A DNA stretch of 8,983 nt from an uncultured Flavobacteriales bacterium. GTDB taxonomy: Bacteria > Bacteroidota > Bacteroidia > Flavobacteriales > Schleiferiaceae. The notes under the pieces are model-generated. The model did not search any database and was not told where the DNA came from. It saw only the letters and a list, made by a program, of their open reading frames with translations. The position numbers and the translations under genes were made by a program. The stretch spans positions 1 to 8,983 of the forward strand of contig CAIJMB010000037.1 of the NCBI GenBank assembly GCA_903821715.1, given 5' to 3'. This document shows, one piece after another, positions 1-6,329 of this stretch. Numbering within the stretch: the stretch's first letter is position 1; the number at the start of each line of letters is the position of its first letter.

Positions 1-524
1 ACCGCATTCACCTCTTCTTTATCACTTTCGCTCAATGACTCGTAATCACGGCCATACTTACGTGTTGCAAGGTCGTTGCGAAGCTCAGAATATGCACCAA
101 GCAATTCGTTGCGGACCTTGATGAACATATTGTAGCTAGTTCCTCGGTCGTTCTGCAGTGAAATGACCGCCTTACCTGGATTGTCTGACGACGCAGGGTC
201 GCGAAGGCCGCGACACTCTTGGCACGTGCCATCTCCATTGTTGTCAATAAACTCCTTGGCCATACGACGAACGTCTTCAAGAGTCGCGTATTCGTCTTCT
301 ACAAGAAGTTGATCCTGAGCGTTTACAAGAACCACAAAGATATTTTTCTCTTTGATGTCCTGTGGCGGCTCCTGCGCTTCTTCAGACCAAGGTGGCAACT
401 TTACGAGTAGTCCCTTGTCCACGTCCATGGTAGTCGTCACCAAGAAGAAAATCAGCAACAGGAATGCGATGTCGGCCATAGAGCCGGCATTGATCTCGGG
501 AACTCCCCGTTTTCTTGATCCCAT
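1..524 (-). CDS. exbD: ExbD/TolR-family biopolymer transport protein (3' end outside window)
   Basis: This is the proton-channel partner of ExbB in a TonB/Tol-type energy-transducing complex of the inner membrane. 174 complete codons are visible and the frame is still open at base 1. A short cytoplasmic N-terminus (about residues 1-15) leads into one membrane helix (about 16-34) that carries Asp18 in the context SMADIAFLLL, the position of the protonatable Asp of ExbD/TolR. A periplasmic domain follows. It holds a CQEC motif (101-104) and a well-conserved-looking stretch, SLQNDRGTSYNMFIKVRNEL (about 122-141), typical of long Bacteroidota ExbD proteins. The ATG at 524 lies 8 bases after the stop of the upstream membrane protein, so the two are surely co-transcribed. 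The family is clear; which TonB or other partner it serves cannot be told from the window. Confidence 0.9.
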   Translation of the reverse strand, partial: MGSRKRGVPEINAGSMADIAFLLLIFFLVTTTMDVDKGLLVKLPPWSEEAQEPPQDIKEKNIFVVLVNAQDQLLVEDEYATLEDVRRMAKEFIDNNGDGTCQECRGLRDPASSDNPGKAVISLQNDRGTSYNMFIKVRNELLGAYSELRNDLATRKYGRDYESLSESDKEEVNA

Positions 525-532
525 GACTCGGG

Positions 533-955
533 TTATTTACCCAGACGATTAACCGATGAGAATACAACTACCCCAGCAGCAACTAACGTAATGATGTATG
601 TCATGTTCAGGCCGGTAGAAACCCAACGTGATCCTGTTTCTGAGATGTTCTTGTACGACTCAAAGTCAGAACCCGAAGAAATCAGGTAACTCAAAATGAG
701 AATTCCCACAAGAGAACCTAGACCCACAAGCGTTCCCCGTAGTGAGGCAGGATTGATTACTAGACCGCGCACTGAGCTGAAGATTGCTCCGGCAATGGCG
801 AGAAAAAACATCAGGATGGTGATCCAGATTGAAGCACTCACATTGCGGTCTAGATCTTCTTCACCACCCATGAGAACGAGCAGCGAGAAAACTAGGCCTA
901 CAGCACTTAAACCGTAGGCAAGTAAACTTCCTAAATTATTGATTCCAAATCGCAT
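533..955 (-). CDS. Four-helix membrane protein of the ExbB/ExbD operon, function unknown
   Basis: A 140-residue integral membrane protein with four predicted helices (about 10-30, 42-62, 73-93 and 115-134) joined by short loops. The first loop is acidic (GGEEDLDR, 30-37) and there is no signal peptide. It sits between the ExbB-like channel (4 bases upstream) and the ExbD-like gene (8 bases downstream), so it is part of the same transcription unit. From general knowledge of Bacteroidota, an uncharacterised small membrane protein often occupies this slot between exbB and exbD genes. A role in assembling or modulating the proton channel is an inference from position only. I see no catalytic motif. 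The gene is real on grounds of tight packing and a clean hydrophobicity pattern; its function is unknown. Confidence 0.88.
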   Translation of the reverse strand: MRFGINNLGSLLAYGLSAVGLVFSLLVLMGGEEDLDRNVSASIWITILMFFLAIAGAIFSSVRGLVINPASLRGTLVGLGSLVGILILSYLISSGSDFESYKNISETGSRWVSTGLNMTYIITLVAAGVVVFSSVNRLGK

Positions 956-959
956 GGCG

Positions 960-1775
960 TTACTTCTTGAGGTGTGCCGCTACAATATCCAAGAAGGAAA
1001 TTGAGGCATCTTCCATTTTGTTTACGAGGTTGTCAATCATAGCGATGATCAAGTTGTAGAAGATCTGCAAGATCATCGCCGCAATCAAACCAAATACGGT
1101 GGTCAAAAGTGCCACCTTAATACCTCCAGCAACCAGGGTTGGACTGATATCTCCTGCGATTTCAATCGCATCGAATGCTTGAATCATACCGACAACCGTT
1201 CCCAAGAACCCGAGCATTGGAGCAAGGGCAATGAAGAGCGAAAGCCACGAAACACCGCGCTCGAGCTTGCCGGTCTCAACTGAACCAAGGCTTACTACTG
1301 CCTTATCGACAATTTCGATACCTTCTTCCATCTTGTCCAAACCTTGGTAGAAGATGGCGGCTACTGGTCCGCGCATGTTGCGGCAGTATTCCATGGCGGC
1401 AGATTTACCACCACTCTTCAATGCATCTTCAATTCCCTTGAGCAGCTTATCATTGTTTTGGTTGGATAATGCCAAGTAGAGCACGCGCTCAATAGCGATA
1501 GCCAAACCAAAAATCATGGTCAGAAGAACCGGTGCCATCCAAAGGGGATCTCCTTCAATGAACTTCTCCTTGAGCATTTGCGTAAACGTTGCCTCTTCTT
1601 CTACTGCAGGAACCGCAGTTTCGGCTGCAGCTGCAGCCGCAGTATCGGTTTGTTCTGCATTTGTATCAGTTTCAGCAGCTTGCGCAACAGGCGAAGCTTG
1701 AGTTGCGTCCTGAGCCAGAACGGGTTGGGTGAACAAAATCCCTACAGCGAAGCACAGGGCGAAAACCTTTTTCAT
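960..1775 (-). CDS. exbB: MotA/TolQ/ExbB proton channel family protein
   Basis: The channel subunit that, with ExbD, uses the proton-motive force to drive TonB-dependent outer-membrane uptake (family knowledge). The protein has 271 residues: a signal-peptide-like segment (1-21, ending VLA before QD), an Ala/Thr/Glu-rich low-complexity stretch (about 22-62), a first membrane helix (about 78-101), a cytoplasmic domain (about 105-175), and two C-terminal helices (about 177-201 and 214-246). The family signature is in the second and third helices: APMLGFLGTVVGMIQAF (185-201) and ALLTTVFGL (222-230). The extended N-terminus is common in Bacteroidota versions and makes it longer than TolQ. The ATG at 1775 was chosen because it starts a clean signal peptide. 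The gene leads an operon with the four-helix protein and exbD, and a promoter candidate lies about 50 bases upstream. Confidence 0.93.
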   Translation of the reverse strand: MKKVFALCFAVGILFTQPVLAQDATQASPVAQAAETDTNAEQTDTAAAAAAETAVPAVEEEATFTQMLKEKFIEGDPLWMAPVLLTMIFGLAIAIERVLYLALSNQNNDKLLKGIEDALKSGGKSAAMEYCRNMRGPVAAIFYQGLDKMEEGIEIVDKAVVSLGSVETGKLERGVSWLSLFIALAPMLGFLGTVVGMIQAFDAIEIAGDISPTLVAGGIKVALLTTVFGLIAAMILQIFYNLIIAMIDNLVNKMEDASISFLDIVAAHLKK

Positions 1776-1824
1776 GGTCTTTGGCGGAGTTGGTTAAACA
1801 GTTTGATAAAAGTCTTTAGAATGA

Positions 1825-1855
1825 CAAAAGTAGGGACTTACCGTGAATTCTTAAA
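1825..1855 (-). promoter_or_regulatory. Predicted Bacteroidota-type promoter of the exbB operon
   Basis: On the minus strand TACTTTTG (1832-1825) matches the Bacteroidota -7 consensus TAnnTTTG exactly. Nineteen bases upstream is TTTA (1855-1852), one change from the -33 TTTG element. The implied start near 1818 would leave a leader of roughly 43 bases before the ATG at 1775. The match is by eye only. Confidence 0.45.
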
Positions 1856-1877
1856 TTATCAAGTCATTAAATTCACG
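1842..1877. repeat. 8-bp inverted repeat in the exbB upstream region
   Basis: CGTGAATT (1842-1849) and AATTCACG (1870-1877) are perfect inverted copies separated by 20 bases. The left arm falls between the predicted -33 and -7 elements of the exbB promoter, so it could be an operator. It also lies 13 bases downstream of the LOG-family gene's stop, but no U-tract follows on the minus strand, which argues against a simple intrinsic terminator. Confidence 0.4.
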
Positions 1878-1889
1878 ATTCAGATGAAA

Positions 1890-2495
1890 TTATGCTTTGA
1901 CGGCTGCCCGAAAGAGAATATCAGGGCTTAAATCCGGAGTCTGCACAATGGCCGAGACCGCATCTCGAGGGTGGTCGACCACGGTCCATAGTCCGAGGTG
2001 CTCGGGGTTCATGAATTCTTCGTCCACCATGCGCTGAAGTTGGCGCAAGAGGTCGTCGTAAAATCCATTCTGATTGACGATCACCACAGGTTTCAGGTAC
2101 TGCCCGAGGCGTTTGAGCGTGATGGCTTCGGCGAGTTCTTCTAGAGTTCCGCATCCGCCCGGAAGGGCGATCAAGCCCTCAGTGTGCGCCAGCAACCCAG
2201 CCTTGCGCTCAGCCATTGTTTGAACGAAGGTGAAGTCGTCGACCAGGGGGTGGTCCATCTCGATGTCTTTGAGAAACTGGGGCATGACACCAGCGGCGCG
2301 GCCTCCCCGCTGAATCACTTCGGTGGCCATGTGGCCCATGAGGCCGGTTTTGCCCCCGCCAAAGACGAGAACTGCGCCAGCATCCACTAGGTTTTGAGCC
2401 AGCTCCGTAGCGCCGTCAACGTAGTCTTGGGCGACGCGGGCCGAACCCGCGCAATAGACGGTCACTCGAGCGCCACGCAGGTTGCGCACGCTCAT
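1890..2495 (-). CDS. LOG-family / TIGR00730 Rossmann-fold protein
   Basis: A 201-residue protein of the Lysine-decarboxylase-like 'LOG' family. Characterised members are cytokinin riboside 5'-monophosphate phosphoribohydrolases that cleave the N-glycosidic bond of nucleoside 5'-monophosphates; bacterial members may act on ordinary nucleotides. The sequence shows the glycine-rich GGGKTGLMG (46-54), the MAERK motif (94-98) with its conserved Arg, and the family signature PGGCGTLEE (112-120), which binds phosphate and carries the catalytic Glu. No signal peptide or membrane helix is present, so it is cytoplasmic. Its ATG (2495-2493) overlaps the TGA of the Lacal_2735-type gene (2494-2492) in an ATGA junction, which implies translational coupling. 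The family assignment is firm; the true substrate here is not known. Confidence 0.93.
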   Translation of the reverse strand: MSVRNLRGARVTVYCAGSARVAQDYVDGATELAQNLVDAGAVLVFGGGKTGLMGHMATEVIQRGGRAAGVMPQFLKDIEMDHPLVDDFTFVQTMAERKAGLLAHTEGLIALPGGCGTLEELAEAITLKRLGQYLKPVVIVNQNGFYDDLLRQLQRMVDEEFMNPEHLGLWTVVDHPRDAVSAIVQTPDLSPDILFRAAVKA

Positions 2496-2668
2496 TGTTC
2501 TTGGGCTTTGAGTTCTTCGATGCGCGCAACAAGTGCCTCGGCCTCGGCGCGCTTCAAATCCGAAGCTCGGCGGTCGGTGGTGGATAATTTAAACGATTCC
2601 TCGAGGAGCTGGGCGTACTGCTCTGTGAGGCGGTCCAATTCGGACTTTTTGCGGAAGAGTGAAAACAT
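2492..2668 (-). CDS. Lacal_2735 family small protein
   Basis: A 58-residue protein starting MFSLFRKKSELDRL, with a central ESFKLSTTDRRASDLKRAEA (about 24-43) and a charged tail ending LKAQEQ. It is highly charged and predicted to be helical or coiled-coil throughout, with no membrane segment. The MF.LF.KKSEL start, the LSTT.R..SD segment and the length match my knowledge of the Lacal_2735 family, a Bacteroidota-specific family of unknown function. It begins 38 bases after the DUF4199 gene and its stop overlaps the LOG-family start codon by an ATGA junction, so it belongs to a three-gene operon. A link to LOG-family activity is suggested only by the coupling. Confidence 0.82.
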   Translation of the reverse strand: MFSLFRKKSELDRLTEQYAQLLEESFKLSTTDRRASDLKRAEAEALVARIEELKAQEQ

Positions 2669-2706
2669 GCGTTAAAGGTAATCCTGGTTCCGCAGGAAAT
2701 GCCCGA

Positions 2707-3177
2707 TTAACGCCAGCTCGTTTTGATAAAAAGACCCGCGATGGCATTGGTTGCAAGGCCCGCCACGGGCGCAAACACCGCGGCCTGGATGGCATAGCTC
2801 GTGAAGTTGAAGTATGCTTCGGCCGCCTCCACGGTCGCACGCTCGTTGTCGACGGCGTAGCGAATGAAGTCGGTGAAAAAGTTCGGGTTGATGTAGGTGA
2901 AAAAGAGGTACTGGATTCCGACCGAGAGCAGTCCCACGGTGGTACCAACCCCAAGGCCTTGGCCCAACGCTTGAAGGTAGGTAAGTTCGCCTCCGAGTTC
3001 CGCCCTGCGGGCAAGCAACCCCCAAATCATGATGGCGATGGACGGAATCAGTATCAAGTTCGTGTACGTCGGATGGAGGTTAATGTACGTAGTGTGCAGG
3101 CCCACGAGGTATTCCCCGATGAGCCAAACGAACTGCATCAGGGCGAAAATGACGCCAAATCGAAGTGCGGTAGCCAT
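2707..3177 (-). CDS. DUF4199 domain-containing membrane protein
   Basis: A 156-residue integral membrane protein with helices at about 5-27, 39-56, 68-97 and 125-152. The layout fits the DUF4199 family of Bacteroidota: an N-terminal helix, then IPSIAIMIWGLLARR, then a YLQALGQGLGVGTTVGLLS segment, a helical loop containing YINPNFFTDFIRYAVD, and a last hydrophobic helix. Family function is unknown. No signal peptide is evident beyond the first helix. It is the first gene of a minus-strand unit with the Lacal_2735 and LOG-family genes, and is divergent from the GyrI-like gene across a 125-base gap. The assignment rests on pattern memory rather than a search. Confidence 0.8.
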   Translation of the reverse strand: MATALRFGVIFALMQFVWLIGEYLVGLHTTYINLHPTYTNLILIPSIAIMIWGLLARRAELGGELTYLQALGQGLGVGTTVGLLSVGIQYLFFTYINPNFFTDFIRYAVDNERATVEAAEAYFNFTSYAIQAAVFAPVAGLATNAIAGLFIKTSWR

Positions 3178-3302
3178 AGTTGCGTAGAGGTTGAGTGGTA
3201 TTAAGATGCGTCAACGCAGCAAAAGGTTGCATTGATTCATTACCAACGCTAACGTTGCCTGCGCCAGTACCGTATGTGTGTGCGTCACCGTACTTTTGCA
3301 TT
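3178..3302. promoter_or_regulatory. Divergent intergenic region with a TACTTTTG element abutting the plus-strand start
   Basis: This gap separates the DUF4199 gene (minus) from the GyrI-like gene (plus) and must hold both promoters. TACTTTTG at 3291-3298 matches the TAnnTTTG consensus but ends only 4 bases before the ATG at 3303, which would put transcription start at or next to the start codon. No good -33 TTTG is at the right spacing. A short inverted repeat, CAACG (3244-3248) and CGTTG (3253-3257), is also present. For the minus-strand gene I find no convincing -7 element. Confidence 0.3.
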
Positions 3303-3863
3303 ATGGTTCGCAAACTTATTTGGATTGTTGCTAGCATCGCGCTAGTTATTGTGGCAGTTTTGGCATGGCTCGGCGCATTTAAGTCGCTGACTGTCAATGA
3401 CTCGACGCAAGGTGGGTACGTGGTAGTCGGCTACGACTACATGGGGCCGTTCGAGAAAATTGGCCCAGTGTACGACCGGGTGGTTGCCGCGGGTGATTCC
3501 CTCGGAATTTCTACCGATTCCCTTGTAGGCGTGTACTATTCTAATCCTGAGGAGGTTGTAGAGGATTCATTGCTTTCTTTTGTCGGAATCGTGGTGGGCA
3601 ATAGCGACGACGACCTCGGCACTCTGGATTTTGGCAAATTGCGCATGGAGCGTATTCCTGCTGGACGCGCGCTGTGGATCGACTTCCCCTACTCGAATAT
3701 GTTGGGGATGTACATAGGGATCATGCGGTCGTACGACGCGCTCGGCGAGGCCGCTACCAAAGCGGGTCTCGAGCCAGGCTGGGTGTACGAGATTCACAGC
3801 GAAGGAAGCGTTCGTTTTGTGTTTCAAGAGTACCCGGAGGCTGAAGATCCCGACGCTTTTTAA
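3303..3863 (+). CDS. Membrane-anchored GyrI-like / effector-binding domain protein
   Basis: A 186-residue protein: one N-terminal helix (about 4-26, an uncleaved anchor or signal), then a domain (about 38-177) that resembles the GyrI-like small-molecule-binding fold seen in AraC effector domains. Supporting pieces are YVVVGYDYMGPFEKIGPVYD (39-58), VGVYYSNP (75-82), LRMERIPAGRALWIDFPY (113-130) and a final GLEPGWVYEIH (155-165). No DNA-binding domain is attached, so it is likely a ligand-binding or scaffold protein facing the periplasm (inference). The ATG at 3303 was preferred to upstream GTG options because it starts a short basic segment followed at once by the hydrophobic helix. It lies 21 bases before the mini T9SS-domain gene. 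Confidence 0.78.
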   Translation: MVRKLIWIVASIALVIVAVLAWLGAFKSLTVNDSTQGGYVVVGYDYMGPFEKIGPVYDRVVAAGDSLGISTDSLVGVYYSNPEEVVEDSLLSFVGIVVGNSDDDLGTLDFGKLRMERIPAGRALWIDFPYSNMLGMYIGIMRSYDALGEAATKAGLEPGWVYEIHSEGSVRFVFQEYPEAEDPDAF

Positions 3864-3884
3864 TTTTTTGTAGGTTTGTTGGGT

Positions 3885-4208
3885 ATGAAACGCGTAACCT
3901 CATATGCTTTAGTGCTGCTGCTCGCTGCGGCAAGCTGGGCATTTATGGTGGGCGGTTCTAACCTTGTGGTGTATCCGAATCCTGTTCAGGGCACGCTTCG
4001 TGGCCAGTTGGAGTTGAGCGGAACCGCGCCCGTTTCACTGAGCTTATACGATATGCTTGGCCGTCGAGTGGACGCCAAAAATCTGAATTCAAGCCAGCGC
4101 CAGTTCGCCTGGGAGGTGACGCACCTGCCCGCAGGAATGTACTGGCTGAAGGCCGAGCAGGGCGACGTGGTCGTTGCCCAGGTGCGGGTAGTTCTCGCAA
4201 AGTCTTAG
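3885..4208 (+). CDS. Mini secreted protein: signal peptide plus T9SS type A sorting domain only
   Basis: A 107-residue protein. Residues 1-19 form a signal peptide (MKR, hydrophobic core, likely cut after SWA). The rest is a complete T9SS type A C-terminal domain: LVVYPNPVQGTL (27-38), SLSLYDMLGRRV (51-62), LPAGMYWLKA (81-90) and a strand ending VVLAKS (102-107). There is no room for a separate cargo domain. T9SS sorting domains normally direct a passenger to the cell surface; here the sorting domain is the whole mature protein. In Porphyromonas the CTD protein PorA has a signalling role, so a regulatory or surface-structure function is conceivable (inference). The ATG at 3885 is chosen over an in-frame TTG at 3876. 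It follows the GyrI-like gene by 21 bases. Confidence 0.85.
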   Translation: MKRVTSYALVLLLAAASWAFMVGGSNLVVYPNPVQGTLRGQLELSGTAPVSLSLYDMLGRRVDAKNLNSSQRQFAWEVTHLPAGMYWLKAEQGDVVVAQVRVVLAKS

Positions 4209-4230
4209 CCGTTTACTTACGTTTACCAGA

Positions 4231-4253
4231 CGACTGCACTTCGTAGTGCGTCG
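4231..4253 (+). terminator. Strong intergenic hairpin, possible attenuator or processing site
   Basis: CGAC-T-GCACT (4231-4240) pairs with AGTGC-GTCG (4245-4253) around a TCGT loop: nine pairs with a single bulged T at 4235. It stands between the mini T9SS-domain gene and the 680-residue gene. No run of T follows, so it is not a standard intrinsic terminator; it may instead protect mRNA ends or set unequal expression within the operon. Confidence 0.4.
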
Positions 4254-4281
4254 CAGCTTGCCCCTCTAAATCGGAGCAAGC

Positions 4282-6324
4282 ATGAATACCTTTTCTTTTT
4301 GGGCTGTGGCGCTGGGTGCGCTGTTCGCCCCTTCGGCCTCGGGCCAAGCATTGGCCCACTGGGCGTTTGATGGATCAACCTTGGAGTGCGACAGCGGCTA
4401 CGCCGTAGTAGGCGCGTTGGGGGTTTCAGAGTCGTGGACTCAGGGCACTGGGTCGGGCAAAGCCCTGTCGATCAAAGGATTTGCGCCCCAAGGAACCGAA
4501 TCCGGAGGCCGAGGGCTGTGGATGGCCGCAAACACCGCAGGCATGGACAGCGTGTGGCTGTCGGGGGCTCTTCGGGGATCGTCGACCTCTTCGCGATGGT
4601 GGCAGATTCAGGCCTCGTCGGATTCCGGCGCAACGTGGTCGGTAGCCTGGCAGCCGGATTCGGGCTGGGGGCCCTTTGACGTCTTTGTTCCGTTTGTGGC
4701 TCCGCTGTCTGGGGCGGCGGGGCACGAGTCGCTTTGGTTACGGGTAGTTTCGGTTTTTTCGCCAGTGGCATTTAGCCATTTTGGGGGGAGTTTCGGGCCC
4801 GATGAGGCCTACCAGGGGATGCGGGACCAGCCCACAACCAGCAGCCAGAACTACAGTACCTCTGGTACCTGGCGGTGGGACAACCTGCGCATCAACGGGT
4901 TGGAGTCCCCACCCACCATTTGGAATGGCCTGTCGTGGTCGCTCGGCGCACCCGTGGCCGGGGTCAACGCGATGGTGGCGGCCCCCTATTCGGGTCCTGG
5001 CTTTACGTGCGATGTACTGCGTGTCTCAAAAGGGGTTGCGCTCGAAGTGATTCCGGGCGGAGCCCTCGACGTGCACGGGCGAGCCATTGTGGACGGCGAA
5101 GTCGAGCTCCGTGCAAGTAGCTTAGGCCAAGCCCAGATGCGATTGGGTGCCGCCGGGGTTGGTAGTGTTCGTGCCGAACGCTTTTGGCCCTCAGCGGGCT
5201 GGCAGCAGCTGTCGAGCCCTTTGGCTGAGGGGGTGCGGGGGCTTTGGGGTGCCGACAGCCTCGGGCTGTATTCGTGGAACGCCGACAGCGGTGAATACCG
5301 CGCCCCGGGCCAATGGCTCGGCGCGCGAGGCCAGGGATTCTATGTGCAGGACTCAGGATTGGTTTCAGTTCGTGGAGGTCTACCGCGGATTCCATGGACC
5401 CAATGGGAATTGGGCTACGCGGACGTGCCAAACCCCTTAAGCACCGTCCACTCGACCACGGTGACGGACGGGTGGAATCTTTTGGGCAATCCCTTTGCCT
5501 GCGGGCTGGATTTTGCTCAGATTGAGCGGATTGGGGTCGATGCGGCGTATTCGGTTTGGGATCCCACGCTCAACGGTGGGCTCGGGGGCTATGCCTACTA
5601 CAGTCCCAGCGGGGGGAGTTTGGGTCCAGTGATACCACCGATGCAGGGATTTTGGGTTCGAGCGCAGGGTCCTGGTGCCCAACTGATGGCTCGCCAGCGC
5701 GGAGTTCTGAACTCGCCTCCGCCCACCCCGCGGCTGGCCATCACGTTGGCGATTCCGGATCGGAATTGGGCCGAAGTAGTGTTTCTAGACCCGCGCGGGG
5801 ACGCGGGAACTGGGTTCGATGCCGACCGAGATGCGGTGGCGCGCCAAAGCCCGACCGGAATTCTATGGACGGTTGCCACCGAAACCGTGGACGCCGCGGC
5901 AAAGTCTTGGAATCCGCACACTTCACTCACCCTGAATTCGTGGAGCGACAGTGCGCGTTCTGCCACTGTTTCGGCGGTAGGGCACAAAGGGGCGCTGTGG
6001 CTACTCGGGACGGACGGCCAGCGTGTGTGCCTCGACCAAGGCCCCGCTGCAGTCCAACTGGACGGAAGTCAATCCTGGACGCTGCTTGATGGAGCACTCG
6101 GCGCTGTGGGCGCTTTGCCAACTTCGTGGCGCACGGGGCCCGGGTGGCTCTGGGTTCCCGACGCAATCGAACTCGAAGTGCTGAATGTGCTTGGCCAAGT
6201 AGTGCTGATCCCCCCTGGCGCCGCCCATGATCCCATTCCCCATGCCCTTGCCGTAGGTGTATACGTACTGAGGGTTCGCACCGCACAGGGCTGGGAATCG
6301 CACAAAATCCTACTTAAATCCTAA
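4282..6324 (+). CDS. Large secreted protein with beta-rich modules and atypical T9SS C-terminal domain
   Basis: 680 residues, exported and probably surface-attached. A signal peptide (1-21/23, SASG before QA) is followed by a beta-sandwich-like module (about 25-206) that closes with WRWDNLRING (197-206), a motif common at the end of Bacteroidota adhesion-like domains. A second region (about 210-310) begins PTIWNGLSWSLGAP and runs to GWQQLSSPL; a third has DGWNLLGNPF (396-405) and PPMQGFWVRA (452-461), and a fourth has GTGFDADRDA (509-518). This order recurs in long T9SS cargo of this phylum. The C-terminus, LEVLNVLGQVV (631-641) through LAVGVYVLRV (656-665) to KILLKS, is a type A sorting domain lacking the usual PNP strand. 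No enzyme motif was found. It ends 5 bases before the PID-CTERM gene. The function is unknown, probably structural or adhesive. Confidence 0.88.
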   Translation: MNTFSFWAVALGALFAPSASGQALAHWAFDGSTLECDSGYAVVGALGVSESWTQGTGSGKALSIKGFAPQGTESGGRGLWMAANTAGMDSVWLSGALRGSSTSSRWWQIQASSDSGATWSVAWQPDSGWGPFDVFVPFVAPLSGAAGHESLWLRVVSVFSPVAFSHFGGSFGPDEAYQGMRDQPTTSSQNYSTSGTWRWDNLRINGLESPPTIWNGLSWSLGAPVAGVNAMVAAPYSGPGFTCDVLRVSKGVALEVIPGGALDVHGRAIVDGEVELRASSLGQAQMRLGAAGVGSVRAERFWPSAGWQQLSSPLAEGVRGLWGADSLGLYSWNADSGEYRAPGQWLGARGQGFYVQDSGLVSVRGGLPRIPWTQWELGYADVPNPLSTVHSTTVTDGWNLLGNPFACGLDFAQIERIGVDAAYSVWDPTLNGGLGGYAYYSPSGGSLGPVIPPMQGFWVRAQGPGAQLMARQRGVLNSPPPTPRLAITLAIPDRNWAEVVFLDPRGDAGTGFDADRDAVARQSPTGILWTVATETVDAAAKSWNPHTSLTLNSWSDSARSATVSAVGHKGALWLLGTDGQRVCLDQGPAAVQLDGSQSWTLLDGALGAVGALPTSWRTGPGWLWVPDAIELEVLNVLGQVVLIPPGAAHDPIPHALAVGVYVLRVRTAQGWESHKILLKS

Positions 6325-6329
6325 CTGCT

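Noticed and set aside
1600..1700. GCAGCTGCAGCCGCAG repeats as a possible mobile or regulatory repeat
   Set aside because: It encodes the Ala-rich low-complexity stretch of ExbB and needs no further explanation.
1578..1931. 117-codon plus-strand frame across the exbB 5' end and upstream gap
   Set aside because: It reads antisense through the ExbB signal peptide and low-complexity region and shows no family features.
2659..3204. 181-codon plus-strand open frame antisense to the DUF4199 and Lacal_2735 genes
   Set aside because: It runs opposite two genes with recognisable families, has no hydrophobic or domain pattern, and its composition is that of a reverse-frame shadow.
5003..5987. Long minus-strand open frames inside the 680-residue gene
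   Set aside because: High GC makes stop codons rare in the other frames; the translations are Arg/Pro-rich without domains, while the plus-strand frame shows a signal peptide and T9SS modules.
5556..6089. 177-codon plus-strand frame within the large secreted gene
   Set aside because: Fully internal to a better supported frame, with Arg/Gly/Ser-rich nonsense-like content.
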